A stretch of DNA of 64,000 nucleotides from an uncultured Bacteroidales bacterium (GTDB lineage Bacteria > Bacteroidota > Bacteroidia > Bacteroidales > P3), in contig ONGA01000008.1 in assembly GCA_900317285.1 (NCBI GenBank), positions 62,001 through 126,000 on the forward strand. The letters are read 5' to 3'. Both the position numbers and the translations under genes were made by a program. The notes under the pieces were generated by a model. That model saw only the letters and a program-made list of their open reading frames with translations, ran no database searches and was not told the DNA's origin. Of the stretch, positions 27,785-36,112 are shown piece after piece (the stretch's first letter is position 1; each line of letters opens with the position of its first letter).

Positions 27785-27828
27785 TATCGTTAAAATATCG
27801 TTGAAGTATCGTTGAAATGACGATGAAA
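27785..27828. repeat. 11-nt periodic array, 4 units
   Basis: Four gapless 11-mers: TATCGTTAAAA, TATCGTTGAAG, TATCGTTGAAA, TGACGATGAAA. They lie about 120 bp upstream of the beta-mannosidase start, in a 260-bp spacer that otherwise holds only the terminator at 27837-27869. Confidence 0.8.
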
Positions 27829-27836
27829 GTACGCAA

Positions 27837-27869
27837 AAACAAGCAGATAGAAGGCTATCTGCTTGTTTT
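27837..27869 (-). terminator. intrinsic terminator of the DUF486 gene
   Basis: A long stem (AACAAGCAGATAG with CTATCTGCTTGTT) has a 4-nt loop. On the minus strand a T-run follows. It lies 54 nt past the DUF486 stop. Confidence 0.85.
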
Positions 27870-27922
27870 ATCGGTTGGAAACGGGTGCTAGCGGGTGTGG
27901 CTCAACGTGTTAGCAGCACAGC

Positions 27923-28300
27923 TTATTTTGTTTTCCAGAAGGCGAAGACCACCGCCAGCAGGATGAAGATGAAGCTGACGAGGTGGTTCCAGCGGATGGA
28001 CTCGCTCTTGAAGACGGTGGCCACGATGACGGTGAAGACCGTCAGCGAGATGCACTCGGCCAGTATCTTGAGCTGCATCAGCGAGAAGGGGCCTCCGTTG
28101 ATCTGGCTGCCTATGCGGTTGGCCGGTATCATGAACGAGTACTCGAAGAAGGCCACGCCCCACGAGGTGAGGATGATGAGTATCAGCGGCCAGCTGGTGT
28201 TTATCTTCAGCTCGGTGAGCTTGAGGTTGCCGTACCAGGCAAAGGTCATGAAAATGTTGCTGACGATGAGCAGCAATATCGTGATTAATCCCTTAGGCAT
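27923..28300 (-). CDS. DMT-family membrane protein (DUF486)
   Basis: This 125-residue protein has four membrane helices (LITILLLIVSNIFMTFAWYG, WPLILIILTSWGVAFFEYSF, MQLKILAECISLTVFTVIVA, LVSFIFILLAVVFAFW). The motif FMTFAWYGNLK and the central FEYSFMIPANRIGSQ are characteristic of DUF486, a four-helix drug/metabolite-transporter-like family. Four-helix members usually work as dimers; the substrate is unknown. It follows cinA after 23 nt that contain 8-nt phrase repeats, so it is probably the last gene of the hydF-folA-cinA transcript. Confidence 0.85.
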   Translation of the reverse strand: MPKGLITILLLIVSNIFMTFAWYGNLKLTELKINTSWPLILIILTSWGVAFFEYSFMIPANRIGSQINGGPFSLMQLKILAECISLTVFTVIVATVFKSESIRWNHLVSFIFILLAVVFAFWKTK

Positions 28301-28304
28301 TGTC

Positions 28305-28336
28305 TTAACTACTTAACTACTGTCTACTTGACTACT
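28305..28336. repeat. 8-nt phrase repeat, 4 units
   Basis: Units TTAACTAC, TTAACTAC, TGTCTACT and TGACTACT span the cinA stop codon and the spacer to the DUF486 gene. Confidence 0.8.
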
Positions 28337-29544
28337 AAACGCATCAACATTGCAAATGCTTGGTTGGTGCTGCGGTCGATGTTCTGCTGTCGCCTATTGG
28401 CGCCGAATTGCAGCAGTTTGGCTTCGGTATGTGTTTTGTCGGCCACGGCAATCCACACCGTCCCCACGGGTTTTTCCTTGGTGCCGCCATCGGGCCCGGC
28501 GATGCCGGTGGTGGCGATGGCGAGGTCGGCACCGAGGCGTGTGCGGACACCCTCGACCATCTCGCGGACGGTCTCCTCGCTCACGGCGCCGTGAGCCTCC
28601 AGGGTGCTGTGCTTCACGCCGAGAGCACTCTCTTTCACCTCGTTGCTGTAGGCCACCACGCCGCCTTTGAAGTAGGCCGAGGCACCCGCCTGTGCCGTGA
28701 GCAGGCGGGCGATGTTGCCGCCCGTGCAGCTCTCGGCGGTGGCCAGCGTGAGGCCGCGCCCGGTGAGGGTCTTGTGCACCAGTTCGTCCAGCGTCTCGCA
28801 GTCCTCGCCCACGATATATTGCCCCGCAAGGTCGTACAGCCCTTTCAGAATTGAGGGGTCGTAGCTTCCGTGCACAGTCAGGCGGAGCTTGGTGAGTCCG
28901 GCCACAGGCAGGTAGGCCAGCTTGATGTTCTCAGGCAGCGAAAGCTCCCACGGCTCGATGAGGTCGCTGAGGAAACTCTCGCCGATGCCCTGTGTAAGTA
29001 TGTTCTTGGTGACGATGATGTCCGTCTTGAAGGTCTCCTGCAACTTGGGCAGCACGCGGTTGCGCATCAGCCACTCCATCTCGAATGGCACGCCTGGCAG
29101 CGAGACAAGCACCTTCCCCTCGCGGGCAAACCACATGCAGGGGGCGGTGCCGAGGTCGTTGTTGAGCACTTCGCAGCAACGCGGCACCAGTGCTTGCGCG
29201 CGATTGACAGGTGTGAGCTCGTAGCCATGGCTTTCAAAGATGCGCCTCACGTTGTCGAGTGCCATTGCGCTCTCAACCAACTCGCTGTTGAAGTATTCAC
29301 AGAGCAGCTTTTTAGTGATATCGTCCTTGGTTGGACCGAGACCGCCCGTGACGAGGACGGCATCAGACGAATGCATTGCTTCGTCAACGGCTTTCCATAT
29401 AGCCTGCCGTTCGTCGCCTACCACCATGGTCTTCAGCACATCCATGCCTGCAGCGGTGAGCATGCGGCTCATTGTCGAGGCGTTGGTGTTCACCACCTGG
29501 CCAATTAGCAGTTCGTCACCAATATTAATTATGGTAATGTTCAT
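28324..29544 (-). CDS. cinA: competence/damage-inducible protein CinA with NMN amidase domain
   Basis: This 406-residue two-domain enzyme has an N-terminal MoaB-like/COG1058 domain with GDELLIGQVVNTNA and VLVTGGLGPTKDDIT. Its C-terminal nicotinamide-nucleotide amidase domain has LATAESCTGG near residue 265, GVVAYSNEVK and GIAGPDGG. It probably recycles pyridine nucleotides (ADP-ribose pyrophosphatase plus NMN deamidation). Its ATG overlaps the folA stop as ATGA. Length is standard. Confidence 0.93.
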   Translation of the reverse strand: MNITIINIGDELLIGQVVNTNASTMSRMLTAAGMDVLKTMVVGDERQAIWKAVDEAMHSSDAVLVTGGLGPTKDDITKKLLCEYFNSELVESAMALDNVRRIFESHGYELTPVNRAQALVPRCCEVLNNDLGTAPCMWFAREGKVLVSLPGVPFEMEWLMRNRVLPKLQETFKTDIIVTKNILTQGIGESFLSDLIEPWELSLPENIKLAYLPVAGLTKLRLTVHGSYDPSILKGLYDLAGQYIVGEDCETLDELVHKTLTGRGLTLATAESCTGGNIARLLTAQAGASAYFKGGVVAYSNEVKESALGVKHSTLEAHGAVSEETVREMVEGVRTRLGADLAIATTGIAGPDGGTKEKPVGTVWIAVADKTHTEAKLLQFGANRRQQNIDRSTNQAFAMLMRLVVK

Positions 29545-30065
29545 ATCTTGAATTTCCTATCGTATTCGGCATAGCAGAACTCCAGTCCGCTTTTCTCGTC
29601 TATCATGCGCTCTGTCACATTGACCTTGGAGAACTCCGAGAGATCAATGACGGGAAAGAAAGTGTCGGCTTCGGGGAATTCTTTGTGCACCCAGGTGATA
29701 TAAAGGCGTTGGGTGAAAGGCATGAGCATGTTGTAGATGCGGCCACCCCCGATGATGAAAATCTCGTCGTCGCAGTCACGGAGCAAATTAAATAGGTCGT
29801 TGACGCTACGCACTACCTCGGCACCTTCAGGGGTGAAATTGTCACTCTGCGAGAAGACGATATTGCGGCGTCCCACCAATGGGCGTTTGGGCAGACTTTC
29901 CCATGTACGGCGGCCCATCACTACAGGGTGCCCCATAGTCAGTGCTTTAAAGCGCTTGAGGTCGCCGCTAAGGTGCCATGGCATGTCGCCATTGAGGCCG
30001 ATGGCGCGGTTCTCAGCCTGTGCTACGATTATGGAAAGATTGGGTTTCTTGTTGATGTCTATCAT
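29541..30065 (-). CDS. folA: dihydrofolate reductase
   Basis: This 174-residue enzyme reduces dihydrofolate to tetrahydrofolate with NADPH. It shows IVAQAENRAIGLNGDMPWHLSGDLKRFK (the W-H-L substrate loop is typical), GHPVVMGRRTWESLP and IFIIGGGRIYNMLMP. Length fits bacterial DHFR. It overlaps hydF upstream and cinA downstream by 4 nt each, so all three are likely translated in a coupled way. It shares folate metabolism with folD at 20.4 kb. Confidence 0.93.
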   Translation of the reverse strand: MIDINKKPNLSIIVAQAENRAIGLNGDMPWHLSGDLKRFKALTMGHPVVMGRRTWESLPKRPLVGRRNIVFSQSDNFTPEGAEVVRSVNDLFNLLRDCDDEIFIIGGGRIYNMLMPFTQRLYITWVHKEFPEADTFFPVIDLSEFSKVNVTERMIDEKSGLEFCYAEYDRKFKI

Positions 30066-31189
30066 TGTTGGAATATCTTTGTTGCACGTTCAAAAATACC
30101 GTTGCACCACGCTAAAGCCAGTCCGTAGTTGCTTACCGGTACGCCGGCTTCGAGGGCAGGCAGCAAGCGGGCCTTTACCTGCTGGGCAGTGATTACGCAG
30201 CCGCCACATTGAATCACCAATGCATACCGCGACAAATCGGAGGGTAGGGGCGACTGACCGCCGATGACATCGCACTGAAGATTCTTGCCGGTGGCTTTCC
30301 TAAGGGCGGCGGGAAGTTTTACACGCCCGATGTCCTCGCAGGTGACGTTGTGTGTGCAGCTCTCAAGCAGCAGTATGCGGTCGCCGTCTTTCAGGTCGCC
30401 AATTTTTTTGGTCCCTTCGAGATAATTGGCAAACAATCCCTTCTGTCGCGCAAGTACCACGCTGAAACTGGTCAAGGGAACTTCTTCAGGAACGTCAGCT
30501 GCCACTCGGTTGAAGGCTTGGCTGTCAGTTACAACCAGTCGTGGCATCGTTTTTAGTGTTGCCAGCGTGGACGGTAGTTCCTCGGGTTGGCAGAACATGG
30601 CCTGCGCGTGAATGTCCATCAAATCGCGCAACACCTGCACCTGCGGTAGTATCATTCGTCCTTCGGGTGCTGAAGAATCGATAGGGGTAACGAGAACCAC
30701 AGTGTCGCCTTGTGAGATGATGTCGCCCAGAAGCGAACGTCCGCGGTAGGCACTTTCAGGTAGGGCTTCTTTGATTTGTGCAATCAGGGCTTCTTTGTTG
30801 ATGGGAGCTGCTTTGGTGAGCACCTTGAGCATCGGCGTGCCATGCTCCCTGCACCAGCGTTCCACTCGTTCTTCGGGTTCGCCATAGCAGTCTTCGGTAT
30901 AGAGAAGAAGTGCAAGGTCAACTTCGGCCAGCGCCGCCATGCTCTTCTCCACACGCAGGGCACCAAGTTCGCCCTCGTCGTCGATGCCAGCGGTGTCAAT
31001 CAACACTACGGGGCCGATGCCGCCAATTTCCATGCTTTTGCGCACGGGGTCGGTGGTGGTGCCTGCAGTGTCGCTGACGATGGCAATCTGCTGGCCGGTC
31101 AGCCAGTTGATCATCGTACTTTTGCCGACGTTTCGACGGCCAAAGAATCCGATGTGAGGTTTCAATTCATTCCCTTTTTTGCTCACCAT
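30062..31189 (-). CDS. hydF: [FeFe]-hydrogenase maturation GTPase HydF
   Basis: This 375-residue scaffold assembles the di-iron subcluster and delivers it to apo-[FeFe]-hydrogenase. The N-terminal GTPase domain shows GRRNVGKST near 17-25, the TAGTTTDPV switch and DTAGIDDEG. The C-terminal cluster-binding region has C-x-H (SCTHNV) and a later C-x-x-C (IQCGGC). In most HydF proteins the residue before the second pair is His (HCxxC); here it is Gln, though the three cysteines and the first His are kept. No hydE or hydG lies in the window. It is the first gene of the overlapping hydF-folA-cinA set. Confidence 0.92.
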   Translation of the reverse strand: MVSKKGNELKPHIGFFGRRNVGKSTMINWLTGQQIAIVSDTAGTTTDPVRKSMEIGGIGPVVLIDTAGIDDEGELGALRVEKSMAALAEVDLALLLYTEDCYGEPEERVERWCREHGTPMLKVLTKAAPINKEALIAQIKEALPESAYRGRSLLGDIISQGDTVVLVTPIDSSAPEGRMILPQVQVLRDLMDIHAQAMFCQPEELPSTLATLKTMPRLVVTDSQAFNRVAADVPEEVPLTSFSVVLARQKGLFANYLEGTKKIGDLKDGDRILLLESCTHNVTCEDIGRVKLPAALRKATGKNLQCDVIGGQSPLPSDLSRYALVIQCGGCVITAQQVKARLLPALEAGVPVSNYGLALAWCNGIFERATKIFQQ

Positions 31190-31243
31190 GCTAATATTTT
31201 AAAAAGTGTTCGCAACCTTCGGTTCATGCTGCAAAAATACGAA

Positions 31244-31271
31244 AAAAATGAAAAATGAAGAATGAAAAATG
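31244..31271. repeat. 7-nt phrase repeat, 4 units (AAAAATG)
   Basis: AAAAATG, AAAAATG, AAGAATG, AAAAATG lie just before the promoter of the DUF4919 gene. Confidence 0.75.
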
Positions 31272-31280
31272 AAAAAGTCG

Positions 31281-31288
31281 TATATTTG
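31281..31288 (+). promoter_or_regulatory. -7 box of the DUF4919 promoter
   Basis: TATATTTG fits TAnnTTTG and ends 21 nt before the ATG at 31310. No convincing TTTG box is seen at the expected distance. Confidence 0.55.
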
Positions 31289-31309
31289 CACACACTAAAA
31301 AACAGTACA

Positions 31310-32467
31310 ATGAAAAAGCTTTTTCTTACAACACTTTTGTTCTTAGCGCCTTGCTTCTGCTTTGCACAAAACGACGAGGGCGAAGATGTCAACGTCGACG
31401 ACCGCGGAATCTCTTTCAAGGCACCCGACTACCAACTTATCAAGGAGGCTATCTCCGACTCTAATGGCGAGTACTATTACCCGAGGTTGTTGGAACGTCT
31501 TTCTAAAGGCGACACTACACTCGACATTAACGACGTGCGCTGCATCTACTACGGCTATGCGCTGCAGCCTGGCTTTGCTCCCTACCACCGTCTCGATGAG
31601 ATGGATGAGATCCGAAGTATTCTCTTTGGCGATGCGGAACCATCAAAAAGCGATTTTGAGAAGGTTGTCAAACTGTCCGACAAGGCATTGGCGGAAAAAC
31701 CCACAGAATTGCCGATATATTATTATCGTCTTATCGGCTGCCACTACAGCTACGGTGAGAGCGACCCGCGCACCTTAGTGGCTCGATACTTGTTTGACAT
31801 AATGTCGGATGCTGTCTACTCCAGTGGCAACGGAAGCCGTGAGGCGCCATTCCATCTCTCTTCGGTGATGCATTCTTACTTTATCATGGATATGAACAAT
31901 CTAAGGATAAAATATCAGACTCTCGCCAATGTCAATGGACGTATGTGTGACGTCTTTCCCCTTGAAGAGAATGAACTCGGCATTGACTCCCTTTTTTTTG
32001 ATATCAACGAGTGCATAAAAATCTGGGATAAATCATTTGGGTCGCACAGTGAAGCAACCGTCGCCGAGGCTGGAACTCAACTGGAGTTGCCATTGGGGAC
32101 TCATTTTATCATAAAACTTGAAGGCGATTTGGAGGATGAGGACAGTGAGTTTGAGGTTGTAAAGATGGAATCTTATGATGAGGTGCTGCCCGACTTCCAT
32201 GACCTGGGGCTCTTTGTTGACTCTGCTGAAGCCAATACCATCGAGGGCTATTTCTGCCGGGTCAAATTCGGTGACAGTGAAAAAGTTGTCTTGATTTTTA
32301 AAAGCTGGATAGAGGGTGTCGCCAACTTTGACACCGACATCCGCAGTGTAAATGGCGGATGGGAGGAGACCTCCAACAGCGGCATATTCCCCAAAGTGGA
32401 AATGACTGAGATTTGGGATACCTCCTACGACAAACTACGTATCTCCAATATCAGAAAGGGCAAGTGA
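31310..32467 (+). CDS. DUF4919 family secreted protein with C-terminal extension
   Basis: This 385-residue protein starts at the ATG at 31310, the one followed by the signal peptide MKKLFLTTLLFLAPCFCFAQ. An upstream in-frame ATG lies before the -7 box and is unlikely. Residues about 40-235 match the DUF4919 layout: YYYPRLLERLSKGDTTLDINDVRCIYYGYA, then SSGNGSREAPFHLSSVMHSYFIMD and a final GIDSLFFDINECIKIWDKSF. The last 140 residues form an extra beta-rich domain not usual for the family. Function is unknown. The stop shares one base with the ATG of a second DUF4919 gene, pointing to duplication in tandem. Confidence 0.75.
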   Translation: MKKLFLTTLLFLAPCFCFAQNDEGEDVNVDDRGISFKAPDYQLIKEAISDSNGEYYYPRLLERLSKGDTTLDINDVRCIYYGYALQPGFAPYHRLDEMDEIRSILFGDAEPSKSDFEKVVKLSDKALAEKPTELPIYYYRLIGCHYSYGESDPRTLVARYLFDIMSDAVYSSGNGSREAPFHLSSVMHSYFIMDMNNLRIKYQTLANVNGRMCDVFPLEENELGIDSLFFDINECIKIWDKSFGSHSEATVAEAGTQLELPLGTHFIIKLEGDLEDEDSEFEVVKMESYDEVLPDFHDLGLFVDSAEANTIEGYFCRVKFGDSEKVVLIFKSWIEGVANFDTDIRSVNGGWEETSNSGIFPKVEMTEIWDTSYDKLRISNIRKGK

Positions 32468-32937
32468 TGGGACCTGTCCGACTGCTGCTGTTCATTTTGC
32501 TGCTTGTCCCGATGGCGGTGTGGGCGCAGGATAATCCCACGCCGCTACCGCCTAACTACGAGCGCATCAGGGAGGAGACGGGTCGCTGGTTCGGCGAGTA
32601 CAACTATAGACGACTAAAGAAACACTTTGACCGTTGCGACACTACGATGACGGTGGACCACTTCCGTTGCCTCTACTATGGCGCGGCGCAGCGCGGCGAC
32701 ACCAGCTACACGCTGGTGGTCTGCTACCGGAGTTACCGTCGACTGTGCGACAGTCTCGGTCAATGGCATCCCTCAACGCAGCAGGCTTGGTGGCGGCTGC
32801 AGATGCTGACGGCGGCGGTGTGGAGTAGCGGCAACGGCTCGGAGGAGCTGCCGTTCCATGTTGCCTCGTCCCGCGACGGAGTTTATATGAAAGAAGATTT
32901 GGAGGGCGCTGCCGTCATCGAAGCTGTACGATGGTGA
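32467..32937 (+). CDS. short DUF4919 paralogue, C-terminally truncated
   Basis: This 156-residue protein starts at the ATG overlapping the previous stop (TGATG). It has a signal peptide (LLLFILLLVPMAVWAQ), then NYRRLKKHFDRCDTTMTVDHFRCLYYG and SSGNGSEELPFHVASS, all matching the first paralogue. It then stops after EAAVIEAVRW-like sequence. The region equivalent to the last 55 or so residues of the DUF4919 core is absent. The end overlaps the 3' end of convergent mutS2 by 23 bp, so the loss may come from a deletion that joined it to mutS2. It may be non-functional or a minimal form. Confidence 0.6.
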   Translation: MGPVRLLLFILLLVPMAVWAQDNPTPLPPNYERIREETGRWFGEYNYRRLKKHFDRCDTTMTVDHFRCLYYGAAQRGDTSYTLVVCYRSYRRLCDSLGQWHPSTQQAWWRLQMLTAAVWSSGNGSEELPFHVASSRDGVYMKEDLEGAAVIEAVRW

Positions 32938-35359
32938 CGCCTACGCCGCCGAGTTCTACCTTTTCGGGGTGGAAGGTGCGGACTTCACGCATGCCTTTCA
33001 GTTCCTGGTGGATGACCTGCATGAGGATGCCGTAGCCTTTACCATGGAGGATGCGTACCTCTTTTTCACTGAGCAGGAGTGCTTCGTCGAGGAAATGGTG
33101 CAGCATGTCGAGTGCCTCTTCGGCACGGTGGCCGCGGAGGTCGAGCGTGGGGTTGAAATGGGCACGTTTCTCGTTCATCTCGTCGTAGATGCCACGGCTG
33201 ATGCTGACGGGTTTCTTGTCGGTGGGAATCTTCTGCTTTGCGGTGCCAGTGAGACGCTCCAGAGGAATGGTCATGCGGAGGCTGTTGCTTTCCACGACGG
33301 CTTTCTTCCCTTTGATTTCCACCACCTGACCGAAGGTGTCTTGACCGTCGATGCGGACGATACTGCCAATGGTGATAGGCGTTTCTTTTTCTCCTTCAGA
33401 ACGAAAAGAACTATCAGAACTTCGTTGCTTCTTTTCTTTTTGTTCTTTTAGTTCTGATTGGGCTTTTGTATTCTGCTCTGTGGCTTTGGCTAGACGGGCG
33501 CGGGCCTGTTGGGTTGCCTCTTTCTCGGCTTTGGCGCTCTTGATGTCGCTGATGGTGCGTTCGACGGTGCGGTTGGCATCGGTGAGAATCTGCTGAGCCT
33601 CGCGGCGGGCACCGCTGATAATCTCGTGACGGCGGGCTTGCAGGTTGTCGTTGAGGCGCTGGTATTTCTGCGTCACCTCGTTGAGGAACTCGTCGGCCAC
33701 GCGCAGCTCCTCTTTCTGGCGGGCAATCTCCTGCTTGTCGAGCTCCAGTTGCTGCAGCTGGTGCTCGAAATTGAGTTGCTCACGTCCCACCTTCTCACCG
33801 GCACGGTCGAGCACATCTTTTGGAAAACCGATGCTTTCTGCAATCTCGAAGGCGAAGCTGGAGCCGGGATGTCCTACGGCGAGGCGGTAGAGGGGGCGCA
33901 TGGCGTCGGTATCGAACAGCATGGCGCCGTTGACGATGCCGGGGAGGCTGTCGGCCATCAGCTTGAGGTCGGCAAAGTGGGTGGTCACCACGCCGAAGGA
34001 GCCGCAGTGGTACAGTGTCTCGAGTACGGCTTCGGCGATGGCGCAACCGGAGCGCGGCTCGGTGCCGCCGCCCAGCTCGTCGAGGAGGAAGAGGGTATCC
34101 TCATGGGCGTCTGCAAGAAGTGCTTTCATGTTCTGCAGATGGGAGGTGTAGGTGGAGAGGTCGTTGTCGATTGATTGCTGGTCGCCGATGTCGATGAAGA
34201 TGCTGCCGAAGAGGCCGCATTCGGAAGTGGGCCGCAGAGGCACAGGCATGCCGCATTGCAGCATGTATTGTATCAGTCCCACGGCCTTGAGGCAGACGGA
34301 CTTGCCGCCGGCATTGGGACCGGAAATAATCAGTATTCTCTGCCCGGTAGAACCGTTTAACGCAAGGTTAAACGGCACCACTCCGTCTTTTTTCTGCAAG
34401 TAGAGAATGGGGTGGCGGGCGTCCATCCACTCAATGCGGGGTTCGGGGTGGAGGATGGGGACGCAGGCGTTGAGTTCCACAGCCACACGGGCTTTGGCAC
34501 GGAGGAAGTCGATGCGGGCGAGGAATCGGTAGGCCTCGTCGAGTTGTGGCAGCAGGGGACGCAGGCGGTCGCTGAAGGAGAGGAGTATGCGTTGAATCTC
34601 ATGGCGCTCGTCGAAGTCCAGTTCGCGGAGGTCGTTGCCGAGTTCCACCACTTCGGAGGGTTCTACGAAAGCGGTTTGACGTGTGGCGCTCTCGTCCTGT
34701 ATGAGACCGCGGATTTTGCGGCGGTGGGTGGTGAGGAGCGGAATGACGGGGCGGCCGTCGCGGATGGTTACTTCGGCGTTCTCGGGTGCCCATCCTTCGC
34801 GTTTGGCGCGTGCCAGGGTGTGGCTGATCTGTGCGTCGACCTCGGCGGTCTTGCGGGCTTTGGTGCGCCGAATCTCGGCAAGGGCAGGGGAGGCGTTGTC
34901 GTAGAGCTCGCCGTGGTCGTCGATGAGTTTTCCCAAAAGGGAGTTGATGACATTGAGTTGCGAACTCTTGCCGCCGTAGCCCAGTTCCACTTCGATGGCG
35001 AGGTTGCGCAGGGCACTGTACTGCTGATGCTCTTCGGCAGTGAGGAAATAGTAGCATTCGCGGATGGTGCGAAGCGAGAGTTTCAGGTCGAAGAGGCTTT
35101 CGAGCGGTATGACGGTGTTGCCCACGCGGAGGTGGGTGAGGATGGGGGTGAGGTCGATGAAATCTTGCTGGGGGAAGTTGCTTTCCATGAGCACAATCTG
35201 GCGCATCTCCTCCACGAGCTGAAGCTCGTGGCACAGTGGCTCGTAGTTGGAGGAGAAAGCCATCTCGTCGGCCATGCGGACGGCGAGGGTGTTGGTGCAC
35301 TGTTCCGCCACCATTTGGCGGATGCGGTCGAATCCCAGTTTCTGTTCTATATTGTTCAT
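32915..35359 (-). CDS. mutS2: endonuclease MutS2
   Basis: This 814-residue MutS-like ATPase suppresses recombination or rescues collided ribosomes in species studied. It has the core/lever region with KLGFDRIRQMVAEQC at the start. The ATPase domain has Walker A SGPNAGGKSV near 340, the LFLLDELGGGTEP Walker B near 425 and VVTTHFADLK. A coiled-coil clamp region follows (about 515-640), then a low-complexity linker and the C-terminal Smr nuclease domain (LDLRGHRAEEAL, HGKGYGIL). Length is standard. The last 23 bp overlap the opposing DUF4919 paralogue. The upstream nitrilase-family stop abuts its ATG, so they are co-transcribed. Confidence 0.93.
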   Translation of the reverse strand: MNNIEQKLGFDRIRQMVAEQCTNTLAVRMADEMAFSSNYEPLCHELQLVEEMRQIVLMESNFPQQDFIDLTPILTHLRVGNTVIPLESLFDLKLSLRTIRECYYFLTAEEHQQYSALRNLAIEVELGYGGKSSQLNVINSLLGKLIDDHGELYDNASPALAEIRRTKARKTAEVDAQISHTLARAKREGWAPENAEVTIRDGRPVIPLLTTHRRKIRGLIQDESATRQTAFVEPSEVVELGNDLRELDFDERHEIQRILLSFSDRLRPLLPQLDEAYRFLARIDFLRAKARVAVELNACVPILHPEPRIEWMDARHPILYLQKKDGVVPFNLALNGSTGQRILIISGPNAGGKSVCLKAVGLIQYMLQCGMPVPLRPTSECGLFGSIFIDIGDQQSIDNDLSTYTSHLQNMKALLADAHEDTLFLLDELGGGTEPRSGCAIAEAVLETLYHCGSFGVVTTHFADLKLMADSLPGIVNGAMLFDTDAMRPLYRLAVGHPGSSFAFEIAESIGFPKDVLDRAGEKVGREQLNFEHQLQQLELDKQEIARQKEELRVADEFLNEVTQKYQRLNDNLQARRHEIISGARREAQQILTDANRTVERTISDIKSAKAEKEATQQARARLAKATEQNTKAQSELKEQKEKKQRSSDSSFRSEGEKETPITIGSIVRIDGQDTFGQVVEIKGKKAVVESNSLRMTIPLERLTGTAKQKIPTDKKPVSISRGIYDEMNEKRAHFNPTLDLRGHRAEEALDMLHHFLDEALLLSEKEVRILHGKGYGILMQVIHQELKGMREVRTFHPEKVELGGVGVTIVQLR

Positions 35360-36112
35360 TTAGTCGAAGTCGAGATAAAAGGGCCAGCGGTCCCTAAAGG
35401 CGTCGAGGCGTTCTTTGTCGAGGGTGACGGAGACGATCCGGTCGGCAGAGGGCTCTGCTTCGGCCAGAGGGAATCCCTTGTAGTCAATGAGCGCGCTGTT
35501 GCCCGTGTATTTGCCGCCCACGCCATCCTCTCCGCAGCGGTTGCAGCCCAGCACATAGCAAAGGTTCTCGATGGCCCGGGCCTTGAGAAGGGTGGTCCAG
35601 GCTTCGTGGCGGCTGCCAGGCCAGTTGGCGCAGACGAGCAACAAATCATAGCTCATATTGTCGTTGCGCAGCCATTTGGGGAAGCGCAGGTCGTAGCAGA
35701 CGGCGGGCTTAATCTTCCACCCTTTGTATTCGAACACTTCTTGCCGGGTGCCGCGGCTGATGATGTCGTACTCGCCGCTGACGCGGAAGGTATGGGCTTT
35801 GTCGTAGTGGCCGAAATTGCCGTCAGGGTAGACCCAATGGAGGCGGTTGTAACAGTTGTCGCCCTCACGGACAATCCATGTGCCGACGAAAAGCAAATCG
35901 TAGTCGGCAGCCATCCGCCGGGCCCACTGGAGAGTGGGGCCTTCCTGAGGCTCTGCGAGGGCAGCCATGTGGTCGCCGAAACCGGTGGTGAAAGTCTCGG
36001 GAACGACGAAGATGTCGCTCTTGGGAGCGGAGACTAATGCCTCCTCGACACGGTGGCGGTTGGCGTCGGCGTCGCCCCAAACGATGTCTTGCTGGTAGAA
36101 GGTTACGACCAT
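35360..36112 (-). CDS. carbon-nitrogen hydrolase (omega-amidase type)
   Basis: This 250-residue nitrilase-superfamily enzyme shows the Glu-Lys-Cys triad: Glu in VVPETFTTGF near 39, Lys in YDKAHTF near 105 and Cys in AVCYDLRFP near 139. The NWPGSRHEAWTTLLKARAIEN segment is typical of the YafV/Nit2 omega-amidase group, which hydrolyses alpha-ketoglutaramate or similar omega-amides in the cytosol. Exact substrate is inferred from family. Its start overlaps ribF by 10 nt and its stop abuts mutS2. Confidence 0.85.
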   Translation of the reverse strand: MVVTFYQQDIVWGDADANRHRVEEALVSAPKSDIFVVPETFTTGFGDHMAALAEPQEGPTLQWARRMAADYDLLFVGTWIVREGDNCYNRLHWVYPDGNFGHYDKAHTFRVSGEYDIISRGTRQEVFEYKGWKIKPAVCYDLRFPKWLRNDNMSYDLLLVCANWPGSRHEAWTTLLKARAIENLCYVLGCNRCGEDGVGGKYTGNSALIDYKGFPLAEAEPSADRIVSVTLDKERLDAFRDRWPFYLDFD

